From IMG/VR virus record IMGVR_UViG_3300020129_000546, positions 1 to 46,260 of that record: a DNA stretch of 46,260 nt; one strand, 5' to 3'. Below, piece by piece: positions 17,703 through 24,495 of the stretch. The DNA is from a virus. The position numbers and the translations under genes were made by a program. The stretch's first letter is position 1. Every line of letters starts with the position of its first letter. The notes under the pieces are model-generated. The model searched no databases and was not told where the DNA came from. It saw only the letters and a program-made list of their open reading frames with translations.

Positions 17703-18134
17703 ATGGGCATCCAGGACGCGAAGCAGGCGGTAGGGACGGCCCCGCCCGCTGAGCCCGACGAGCCCGCCGCCGTCGCGACCGCGGATGCCCCGCCGGTCCC
17801 GAACATGTACTGCCTCGACCACCGCCACGCCGCGCGGCTGGTCACGGTCGAGCGGTTCTTCAGGTGGGACGGCGAGCGCTACCCGGTCGATCACCCGCAG
17901 GCGGGCGACCTCATCATGATCGACCAGGGCGCCGGCCAGCCGGCCGTGCCCGTGCTCTCGACGTGCCCGGTCTGCCCGGTCTGCACGGCGAAGGACGCCA
18001 ACAACATCAACCCCCTGACCGGGCTCCCGCGGGAGGCGCGTGTGAGCTGCATCCCGCTGGAGTACAACGAGGCGGGCGAGCCGCAGATCCCGCAGTCGGT
18101 GCTCGGCATCGCTGCGCGCGCAGGGGAGGCGTAG
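17703..18134 (+). CDS. Hypothetical Cys-containing head protein, 143 aa
   Basis: GGAGGG lies upstream of ATG 17703. After a Pro/Ala-rich N-terminus comes NMYCLDHRHAARLVTVERFF and a cluster CPVCPVCTAKD, which with Cys36 and nearby His residues could bind zinc. It lies between scaffold and capsid genes, where small head or decoration proteins are common. No family is recognised. Confidence 0.62.
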   Translation: MGIQDAKQAVGTAPPAEPDEPAAVATADAPPVPNMYCLDHRHAARLVTVERFFRWDGERYPVDHPQAGDLIMIDQGAGQPAVPVLSTCPVCPVCTAKDANNINPLTGLPREARVSCIPLEYNEAGEPQIPQSVLGIAARAGEA

Positions 18135-18137
18135 GTC

Positions 18138-19391
18138 GTGGCCTTCACTCACGTCGGCCTGGCCGAGCTGGACTACACGCCGGGCGCGATCCGCACCGAC
18201 ATGTCGGACGGCCAGTACGCGTCCCTCATCATGCTCACCAACTTCCTGTCGTCGCTCGGGTTCGGCAACTTCGGCGGCGGCGGTACGGGCGTGGGCGCCA
18301 GCAATCAGCAGCTCATCCACTACTGGACCGAGACGCGGCTCAACCCGCGCACGGTGACGCTCCTCGACGCGGGCGGCATCAACAACGCGGTCCAGGTGTT
18401 CACGGTCTCGCTCGCGGACGGCGGCCTGCTCGACGTCGGCTACATCCTGAAGGACCGCGCGCAGACGCTCCTGGTCGCGGAGCAGATCTTCGTGAACGGC
18501 TTCATCGTCGGCGCGAGCAACGTCAGCGTCCAGATCACGCGCGGCTTCAACGGCACCACGCTCGCCAGCCACGCGCAGAACGCCATCCTGGAGATCGTCG
18601 GCGCTCCGGTGCCCGAGGGCTCCGACGTCGGCCGCGACCAGAGCCGCAGCCCCGGGGTGAAGGGCAACCTGATCCAGAGCTGGCGGCGCGACGTCGTGAT
18701 CGACGGCTCGATGGTCTCGCTGGCGCGGCACGGGATGATCCCGGGCCAGCCCAACATGCCGGCCTTCCAGCTCCACGAGCGCTGGTGGGAGATGACGATC
18801 GACATGGAGCGGTCGCTCATCAACGGCATCGGCACGCCGGCGGCGACGCAGACCGACTACCAGGAGATGTGGGGCGCGCTTGCGTGGCTCGGGTACAGCA
18901 ACCCGGTCCCCAACAGCACCGCGCAGTTGTTCAACGCGAACGGCGCCTTCATCAGCGACATCCTGTGCTCGCAGGTCGGTATCAACATCTACCTGCAGGG
19001 CGGCGACATCCCCGACGTCGTGGTGGCGCACCCGTACGTGATCGACAGGATCAGCCGCGTCTTCCGCGACCAGATCCGGATCACCGAGTCGGAGCTGATC
19101 CGCGGCGTGAACGTGGACGCCATCCGGCTCAGCATCGGTCGCAAGCCGCTGCAGCTCGTGATGAGCGGCTACATGCCCGATCCGACCCTGGTCGAGTCGA
19201 TCGCCGCGTTCATCGACCTCGACCGGATCAACATCGTCCCGTTCCTCGACCGGTTCTGCTTCCTGATCTCCAGCCCCAGCATGAAGGACGCCGACATGGT
19301 GTCGGTCTTCAGCCAGTACACCATCGAGTTCAGGAACACCGGCACCGATACTGGCTTCACCAGCCAGGTCATGCGGAACTTCGGGATCTAG
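18138..19391 (+). CDS. Major capsid protein (SU10 / DUF5309 type)
   Basis: GTG at 18138 follows GGGGAGG at a good distance. The 417-aa protein shows the pattern of SU10-like major capsid proteins: GNLIQSWRRDVVIDGSM, then an acidic helix HERWWEMTIDMERSLINGIG, a later VAHPYVIDRISRVFRDQ region and a C-terminal beta part with LVMSGYMPDPT and DLDRINIVPF. The HK97 fold is known for this family; the assignment is by motif recall. Its place after a scaffold-like gene agrees. It would form the icosahedral shell. Confidence 0.75.
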   Translation: MAFTHVGLAELDYTPGAIRTDMSDGQYASLIMLTNFLSSLGFGNFGGGGTGVGASNQQLIHYWTETRLNPRTVTLLDAGGINNAVQVFTVSLADGGLLDVGYILKDRAQTLLVAEQIFVNGFIVGASNVSVQITRGFNGTTLASHAQNAILEIVGAPVPEGSDVGRDQSRSPGVKGNLIQSWRRDVVIDGSMVSLARHGMIPGQPNMPAFQLHERWWEMTIDMERSLINGIGTPAATQTDYQEMWGALAWLGYSNPVPNSTAQLFNANGAFISDILCSQVGINIYLQGGDIPDVVVAHPYVIDRISRVFRDQIRITESELIRGVNVDAIRLSIGRKPLQLVMSGYMPDPTLVESIAAFIDLDRINIVPFLDRFCFLISSPSMKDADMVSVFSQYTIEFRNTGTDTGFTSQVMRNFGI

Positions 19392-19394
19392 CCG

Positions 19395-20006
19395 ATGGCC
19401 GCCAAGTTCAAGTGGGAGGAGGCCAACGGGTCTCCTCCCGGGGTCAACGGCTCCTGGGACTTCAAGAACGACGTCGCCGACTTCGGCGACTTCGTGCTGG
19501 CGGGCGCGGGCTCGGTCATCCAGGAAGTCCTCCTGCTGCCGCCCAGCACCAACCTCCAGGGGGCCGGCGAGTACGACGCGTACCCGACGCCCCTGGCGGC
19601 TGCCTCGGGCACGCGCAGCGTCGGCGCCAGCAGCTCCCCGATCGGCATCCTGACCAGGGCCTGGATCTTCGCGCGGACCAGCGCCGGCGGTCTGTACCAG
19701 CCGGCCGCGGGCTCGACCATCACGCTCGACGTGGTGAACGCGTCGGAGACGGCGGGCGCCGGCAACCAGGTCAAGACCAACATCGTCGCCGCGCAGACGC
19801 TGGCCACGTTCAACACCGCGTTCTGGAACATCATGCCGTTCGCCTCGTTCACGGGTACCGACCGGGCCGCCGCTCGGCCGGACGGCACGGTCATGACGAG
19901 CTGGATGTACCTGTACACCGGCGACGTCATCATCGCCACGCTCACGACCACGGGCGCGCTCACCAACCAGGGCAACTCGCTCGCCGTCGTCCTGGAGTGG
20001 GTGTAG
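19395..20006 (+). CDS. Probable capsid decoration or minor head protein, 203 aa
   Basis: It starts four bases after the capsid stop with no clear ribosome site, so translation may be coupled. The protein is Thr/Gly/Ala-rich and mostly beta-like (AGSTITLDVVNASETAGAG, VIIATLTTTGALTNQGN), without Cys or enzyme motifs. This composition and position fit a decoration or head-surface protein. The function is inferred. Confidence 0.6.
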   Translation: MAAKFKWEEANGSPPGVNGSWDFKNDVADFGDFVLAGAGSVIQEVLLLPPSTNLQGAGEYDAYPTPLAAASGTRSVGASSSPIGILTRAWIFARTSAGGLYQPAAGSTITLDVVNASETAGAGNQVKTNIVAAQTLATFNTAFWNIMPFASFTGTDRAAARPDGTVMTSWMYLYTGDVIIATLTTTGALTNQGNSLAVVLEWV

Positions 20007-20009
20007 GCT
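20004..20009 (+). promoter_or_regulatory. Possible leaderless -10 box (TAGGCT)
   Basis: TAGGCT overlaps the preceding TAG stop and ends six bases before ATG 20016, which lacks a Shine-Dalgarno site. The same hexamer and spacing are seen before 16230. It is weak as a single case. Confidence 0.3.
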
Positions 20010-20015
20010 TCGGTC

Positions 20016-20243
20016 ATGGCAGCTCAGATCGGCGCGATGCAGTCCCCGCACCTGAACGCCAGGAAGGGGCAGGCGGTCCCGCTGGGCGGGATCTCTGTCG
20101 GCGGCCTGCAGAAGGCAGCGCAGAACCTGGGCGGGCAGCACGCCGAGAACCGTGTGGCGCGGCGCCCGCGCAAGACGGGCCAGCTCCGCGATTCGGGCCG
20201 CGGGAAGCATCGGGCTTCCCGCCGGGCCGGGTACCTGGGATAA
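20016..20243 (+). CDS. Small basic protein, 75 aa
   Basis: The C-terminal half is strongly basic (RVARRPRKTGQLRDSGRGKH), suggesting nucleic-acid contact or packing inside the head. ATG at 20016 has no ribosome site, and a TAGGCT box lies six bases upstream. The TAA stop forms part of the next putative -10. No family is recognised. Confidence 0.55.
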   Translation: MAAQIGAMQSPHLNARKGQAVPLGGISVGGLQKAAQNLGGQHAENRVARRPRKTGQLRDSGRGKHRASRRAGYLG

Positions 20244-20244
20244 T
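20236..20244 (+). promoter_or_regulatory. Leaderless extended -10 box (TGGGATAAT)
   Basis: TGG precedes GATAAT, an extended -10, and six bases separate it from ATG 20251. No Shine-Dalgarno site is present. No good -35 is visible. Confidence 0.45.
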
Positions 20245-20250
20245 GCGCCC

Positions 20251-20838
20251 ATGAGCGGAGTCCCGGCGCAGAACACCGTCCAGCAGGACTATCGCGACCA
20301 CCTGGTGTACGACACCCCGGCCGCGAACGTCTTCGGCTTCGGCGTCCGCCCGGGCACCAGCCCGAGCATGGACTTCACGGAGAACCTGCTCGGGCAGCGC
20401 ACCGGGGTCGGGATCACCACGCCGTGGTCCACCCCGATTCGCACCGGCATCCGGCCCGCCCCCGACACCGACACCGGCGCCGCGGGCTCGGTCTACGCGG
20501 CCGGGCCGCCGGCCACCGTGACCGACGCCGGCAAGGCATGGGTCGCCAACCAGTGGGCGGCGGCGGCCACCGGGGGCTCGCGCACCCTGTTCTCGATCAA
20601 CGGCGCCGGGGCGATCACCAAGTTCAAGATCGCCTCGAACACGCCCACGGTCCTGTCCGCGGCGGCCACGGTCGGGTGGTCGAACGGCACCCCGGCCAAC
20701 GGCACGCTGTACTGGATCGCCCCGGACAACTACCTGCAGACGGGCTCCGGTCAGGCAGTGGCGGCGGGCGCCGTCCTGGGAGCCGACAACTGGTGGGCCG
20801 CCCTGCGCCAGGCCCCCGGCAACCCGGGAGGTGAATAG
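20251..20838 (+). CDS. Hypothetical structural protein, 195 aa
   Basis: ATG at 20251 fits the leaderless -10 box and avoids overlap with the previous gene. The product is Thr/Gly/Ala-rich and beta-like, with a repeated Trp pattern (NQWAAAATGGS, TLYWIAPDNYL, ADNWWAALRQAP). It may be a head fibre or small tail adhesion protein. No family is recognised. Confidence 0.6.
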   Translation: MSGVPAQNTVQQDYRDHLVYDTPAANVFGFGVRPGTSPSMDFTENLLGQRTGVGITTPWSTPIRTGIRPAPDTDTGAAGSVYAAGPPATVTDAGKAWVANQWAAAATGGSRTLFSINGAGAITKFKIASNTPTVLSAAATVGWSNGTPANGTLYWIAPDNYLQTGSGQAVAAGAVLGADNWWAALRQAPGNPGGE

Positions 20839-20840
20839 CG

Positions 20841-21089
20841 ATGGCGAAGGGCGCCACGCAGCGTCCGCGGAGCCGCGGCCCCCAGGCGGGGGCGAGGTTC
20901 CTGGACGAGGAGTCCCGGCGGGGGACGCTCGGCAACGGCAACCAGGTGATGCCGCGGCCGACCTTCACGCAGCCGGACAACGGGACGTTCACGTACGCCC
21001 CGGGCCAGCTCGGGCCGCACTACGACCCGACGTCGGCGCGCATGAAGTCCGGGAACCAGGAGACCGACCTGAAGGCGGGGCTGTACTAG
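20841..21089 (+). CDS. Small hypothetical protein, 82 aa
   Basis: GGGAGGTG stands before ATG 20841. The N-terminus is basic (MAKGATQRPRSRGPQAGARF) and the rest is polar with Pro/Thr and Asn turns. It opens a run of small basic genes ahead of the tail module. Function unknown. Confidence 0.62.
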   Translation: MAKGATQRPRSRGPQAGARFLDEESRRGTLGNGNQVMPRPTFTQPDNGTFTYAPGQLGPHYDPTSARMKSGNQETDLKAGLY

Positions 21090-21090
21090 C

Positions 21091-21192
21091 GTGGCCCGCG
21101 GACGGCGGATCTCCGCGCTGCCCAAGGTCAAGACCCGCAAGTTCCGCCTGAGCAAGGGCAAGCGCAGCTCGCGGAGGGGCGCGGCCTACTAG
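21091..21192 (+). CDS. Very basic 33-aa protein
   Basis: GTG at 21091 is one base after the previous TAG and its own TAG is one base before the next ATG. About 13 of 33 residues are Arg or Lys (KVKTRKFRLSKGKRSSRRG). Such peptides can coat nucleic acid. The tight spacing supports it as a gene. Confidence 0.55.
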   Translation: MARGRRISALPKVKTRKFRLSKGKRSSRRGAAY

Positions 21193-21193
21193 G

Positions 21194-21424
21194 ATGGCCA
21201 TGCCCATGCCCCCGTCCATGAACCCCGCGGCGATGCAGGGCATGCCGCCGATGGGCGGCGCTGGCCCGGGTGCCGGTCCCGGCCCAGGGATGGCGCCGGC
21301 GGTGCCCGCCCCACCGGACCTGACGGCGGGACTGGCCAAGGGGAAGGGCAAGACCAGGCACCGCGGTCGTTCCAAGTCGAAGGCGAAGCGGCGACACGGG
21401 CGGAAGCGCTCGCGGAGCCGCTGA
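21194..21424 (+). CDS. Protamine-like protein, 76 aa
   Basis: The N-terminal half is Met/Pro/Gly-rich and the C-terminal 28 residues are almost all Lys, Arg and Ser (KSKAKRRHGRKRSRSR). This resembles protamines and Lys/Arg/Ser tails that neutralise DNA. It is flanked by two other Arg-rich mini-genes. A role in DNA condensation in the head is inference. Confidence 0.55.
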   Translation: MAMPMPPSMNPAAMQGMPPMGGAGPGAGPGPGMAPAVPAPPDLTAGLAKGKGKTRHRGRSKSKAKRRHGRKRSRSR

Positions 21425-21464
21425 GGCCGATGGAGTCGAGAGTCCCCTGAAAGGAGGTGCCTCC

Positions 21465-21509
21465 ATGGCGCGTGATCGTCACCGCCGCGGCCGCGGCCGC
21501 AAGCGGTAG
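21465..21509 (+). CDS. 14-aa Arg-rich micro-protein
   Basis: ATG at 21465 follows the strong ribosome site AAAGGAGG, which is also one arm of a GGAGG/CCTCC inverted repeat reaching to the start codon. The peptide MARDRHRRGRGRKR has nine basic residues of 14. A very good ribosome site on such a short frame argues that it is translated. Confidence 0.5.
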   Translation: MARDRHRRGRGRKR

Positions 21510-21542
21510 CCTCGGCCCCGTGAGGGGCTGAGCGAACCACAG

Positions 21543-21571
21543 GCCCCCGGGAGCCCGCCGCGCCCGGGGGC
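21543..21571 (+). terminator. Hairpin terminator candidate
   Basis: GCCCCCGGG pairs with CCCGGGGGC (nine pairs) across an 11-base loop. Only TTCGTGT follows, so it lacks a real U tract; it may be a weak or hairpin-only terminator. Confidence 0.5.
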
Positions 21572-21656
21572 TTCGTGTATCCTGGGCTCGATCGCTCCGC
21601 GTACGTGGTCGAAGCCGGGGCTGACGGCGCCAATCGGAGTCGTCGGCCCACCCTCC

Positions 21657-21665
21657 TGCTATCCT
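21657..21665 (+). promoter_or_regulatory. Leaderless extended -10 promoter (TGCTATCCT)
   Basis: TGC precedes TATCCT, and seven bases separate it from GTG 21673. The gene has no Shine-Dalgarno site and follows a hairpin, so it needs its own promoter. This is one of the best leaderless cases. Confidence 0.55.
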
Positions 21666-21672
21666 CCTCCGC

Positions 21673-23001
21673 GTGACGCTCGCGCTCGGCAACGGCCAGC
21701 CGGACAGCTTCTTCGTCCAGGAGGTCCGGCGCATCTTCCGGGACCAGGGGCGGTTCGTTCAGGAGGCGCCCGGCGCGGACGGCCAGCGCGGCGGGTACGG
21801 CTCGGCGGCCAGCTCGCCGATCAAGCTCCAGCAGGCGCCGGTGCTGCGCACGGTGATCGCGCTCACGGCGCCCGGCGCCGTCAACCAGCCCCTGCCGGGC
21901 ACCCTGACGGCGCCGGCCTACGCCCCCCTGTTCGACCCCCTGCCGCCGACCCCGGGCATTCTGCCCACGCCGGTGCTGACCGCCGGCGCCGCCGGCATCT
22001 ACCCGGCCGGGACCTACCAGGTGGTCTTGACCTACCAGGTGGGCACGACCGAGGTGGGCATGTCCTTCCCCTCCAACGCGCTCGCGCTCGGCGCCGGGCT
22101 CTCGATCCGGGTCGGCGCGCTGAGCGGGTTGCCGGCCGCTGTCACCGCGGTGAACGTGTACCTCATCACCAGCCCCGGCGCCCCGGTGTTCTGCGGGTTC
22201 CTGGGCCAGATGGCAGTCACTGCCAACGCCACCCCGGCGACCACGTTCAACGTCTCCGGCAACGGCGTGCTGCCGGTGCTCATCAGCACCGACACCGGCG
22301 AGCTGTGGTTCCCGCTGCCGCCCGTCTCGGGCTCCATCCAGATCCAGTACCAGACCGCGCGCTACAGCGACCAGCAGGTACTGGAGGCGCTGTACGAGGG
22401 CCTGGGCATGCTCTGGCCGGAGATTTGGTCGTACCAGCCCTTCGACCTGGTCAGCGTGCTGCCGAGCCCGGTGCAGTACGAGTACGTGCTGCCGGCCGTG
22501 CCCTACGCGGACCCCAAGACGGTCATCACCCAGGTCGAGGTCCGGCCGCCGCAGGCGTGGATTCGCTTCCGGCGCGTCTCGGGCTGGCGCTTCGCCCAGG
22601 ACCCGGTGTCGCCGACGCTCATCTTCGAGAAGACCCCGCCCACCGGCGGCCAGGTCCGCATCACCGCGGTGCAGCCCTTCCAGAACCTGGCCGACGTGCC
22701 CGGCATGGGCGGCACCGGCATCCTGCTGCCGCCGGCCAACCTGCCCGTGTACTACGCGGTGGGCCGGCTCCTGGCGGACGCCGAGGTGATGCGCTCGCGC
22801 GCCGACGACATGCCCGCGCTGACCGGGGAGAGCGCGGGCTCCGAGAAGGGCGGCAACCTCCAGACGGCCACGTTCTGGTTCTCGACCATGTTCGCGCAGG
22901 AGCTGGCCAAGCTCTCGATCGGCAAGCCGGCCCGGCGCATGGTCGCGCACCGGATCGTGGAGCGGCTGGGGCTCAGCTCGATCTGGCAGGAGGCAGCATG
23001 A
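21673..23001 (+). CDS. Probable head-tail connector or tail protein with beta domain, 442 aa
   Basis: The GTG start fits the leaderless promoter. Residues 1-45 and about 220-270 are helical (VQEVRRIFRDQG; QQVLEALYEGLGMLWPEIW), and between them lies a Thr/Val/Gly-rich beta domain like an Ig or fibronectin fold (AGTYQVVLTYQVGTTEVG). The C-terminus is helical. Split connector proteins with such insertions occur in short-tailed phages. No exact family is recognised. Confidence 0.58.
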   Translation: MTLALGNGQPDSFFVQEVRRIFRDQGRFVQEAPGADGQRGGYGSAASSPIKLQQAPVLRTVIALTAPGAVNQPLPGTLTAPAYAPLFDPLPPTPGILPTPVLTAGAAGIYPAGTYQVVLTYQVGTTEVGMSFPSNALALGAGLSIRVGALSGLPAAVTAVNVYLITSPGAPVFCGFLGQMAVTANATPATTFNVSGNGVLPVLISTDTGELWFPLPPVSGSIQIQYQTARYSDQQVLEALYEGLGMLWPEIWSYQPFDLVSVLPSPVQYEYVLPAVPYADPKTVITQVEVRPPQAWIRFRRVSGWRFAQDPVSPTLIFEKTPPTGGQVRITAVQPFQNLADVPGMGGTGILLPPANLPVYYAVGRLLADAEVMRSRADDMPALTGESAGSEKGGNLQTATFWFSTMFAQELAKLSIGKPARRMVAHRIVERLGLSSIWQEAA

Positions 23002-23402
23002 AGCACCGCACCCCGACCGGCCGCGTCACCCACGTCGCGGTGCCGCCCGAGCCCACCCAGGGCGTCCAGCCGAGCGCGGACTACACCCGGGTCAGCCGGC
23101 AGCTCATCGCTCGCCAGGACCAGCACGGCCGCCCCCGCGAGACGGTCAAGGTCGAGGGCATGGGGCCGAGCCGGCTCCAGCTCGACCGCACCCGGGTCAC
23201 GGCCGCGGAGATCGCGGCCCAGGAGCTGGCGGCCACCCAGCGCCAGCAGGCGGACCAGGCGCGGGGCCTGGCGGATTCGCTCAGCTTCGAGGCCCGGGCG
23301 CGGGCCGCCGGCGCCATGGGCCGCGTCACCCCGGCCATGCGGTTCCGTCTCGACCAGCGGGAGGCCGAGCGCTCCTATGCCTACCCGCGGACCTCGCGCT
23401 GA
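22998..23402 (+). CDS. Hypothetical protein, 134 aa
   Basis: GGAGG stands four bases before ATG 22998, which overlaps the previous stop by four bases. The product is charged, Arg/Gln-rich and helical (AAEIAAQELAATQRQQADQA), with a basic C-terminus. It is placed between connector-like and AAA+ genes. Function unknown. Confidence 0.65.
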   Translation: MKHRTPTGRVTHVAVPPEPTQGVQPSADYTRVSRQLIARQDQHGRPRETVKVEGMGPSRLQLDRTRVTAAEIAAQELAATQRQQADQARGLADSLSFEARARAAGAMGRVTPAMRFRLDQREAERSYAYPRTSR

Positions 23403-24495
23403 CGGCCGCGACGCGGCTGTATCAGCCAGTACACGGCGCGGGAAGCCCCATGGCCGTATGCCGCAGTCTCCGGCCGCTCAGGAGCCCGAGCTGCCCGAGC
23501 TGCGCAGGCCCGAGGTCTTCTTCGACGCGCTCGACTCGCTGGTTGGCCAGGACGACCTCCGGCTGAAGCTGGCGAGCACCTTCTTCCAGTACCTCGCCTA
23601 CCTCCACGATCCTGACGTCGGCCGCCCCAACCTGCTCGTGTACGGCCGCTCGGGCTCGGGCAAGACGTACGCCATCCAGCAGTGCATCAAGGCCGCCGGC
23701 CTGCCGGTGACCATGCCCAGCGCGGCCAGCCTGGCGCCGCCCGGCTTCCGGGGCCGCGTCTTCGTGGACGTGCTGATCGACCACTGGCGGAAGTGGAAGA
23801 CGGACTACGGCGTGATCTTCCTGGACGAGATCGACAAGTGGTGCGCCGGCTCCGCGCAGCAGAACTCGCGCAAGCCCGCCGACCAGTCCCGCGTCGGCAG
23901 TGAGCTGGAGATGGGCGGCATCGCGCTCCAGCAGGAGCTGCTGCGCACGATCGAGGGCGAGCTGGTCACCTTCACCGACGACGCCAAGGACGTCGAGGAG
24001 CTGGAGGACGTGGTCTTCGACACCGGCCACGTGTTCTGGATCTTCGGCGGCGCCTTCGTCCACCTGGACCGGTACGTGCGCGCCCGCGCCAACCCGCACT
24101 TCAGCGAGGAGGAGGCGTGGGAGCACGCCGTACCGGCCGACTTCAAGCGCTACGGGATGACCGCCGAGCTGGCCGACCGGATCTCGACCTGGGCCTGGAC
24201 CAAGCCGCTCAAGGTCCCGCAGATGATGCAGATCCTGCGCGACCAGGACGCGCCCCGCTGGCAGAAGCGGTTCGCCATGCTCGACGTCGAGCTGCGCCTG
24301 GAGGACGGCGCCCTGGGCGCCTGCGCGCAGCACGCCTGGGAGATGCGCGAGGGGCCGCGGGTGGCTCGCGCTATGCTCAACCGCGGCATGGACGACATCC
24401 TCGCTCTCGCCTCGCGCCGCGCCGCCACCGAGCCCGGGTGGGATCGGGTCGTGACCGTTCACGCTGGCACCGTGAAGTCGGGAACGATCGACTGA
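23377..24495 (+). CDS. ClpX-like AAA+ unfoldase without ClpP-docking loop
   Basis: The 372-aa protein has Walker A GRSGSGKT (90-97), Walker B IFLDEID (147-153), ALQQELLRTIEGE like the ClpX QQALLKLIEG block, GGAF (224-227), and sensor 2 GPR (326-328; GAR in ClpX). The pore loop GYVG is GFRG (123-126). The zinc-binding N-domain and the IGF loop for ClpP are absent: only about 25 residues separate GGAFVHLDR from FKRYG. It may remodel virion proteins during assembly without proteolysis. ATG 23377 overlaps the previous gene by 26 bp and has only a distant ribosome site; ATG 23458 is an alternative. Confidence 0.85.
   Translation: MPTRGPRADGRDAAVSASTRRGKPHGRMPQSPAAQEPELPELRRPEVFFDALDSLVGQDDLRLKLASTFFQYLAYLHDPDVGRPNLLVYGRSGSGKTYAIQQCIKAAGLPVTMPSAASLAPPGFRGRVFVDVLIDHWRKWKTDYGVIFLDEIDKWCAGSAQQNSRKPADQSRVGSELEMGGIALQQELLRTIEGELVTFTDDAKDVEELEDVVFDTGHVFWIFGGAFVHLDRYVRARANPHFSEEEAWEHAVPADFKRYGMTAELADRISTWAWTKPLKVPQMMQILRDQDAPRWQKRFAMLDVELRLEDGALGACAQHAWEMREGPRVARAMLNRGMDDILALASRRAATEPGWDRVVTVHAGTVKSGTID

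Larger units (their letters stand above)
21510..21672. promoter_or_regulatory. Intergenic region between head and tail modules
   Basis: It holds a strong GC hairpin at 21543-21571, a TATCCT box at 21578-21583 and the extended -10 box at 21657-21665. No gene is seen. This is a natural transcription boundary between head and tail genes. Confidence 0.6.

Noticed and set aside
17679-20276. 865-codon open frame on the minus strand and the 796-codon plus frame at 17864-20254
   Set aside because: Both are out-of-frame shadows of the capsid gene region, rich in Arg/Gly/Pro/His.
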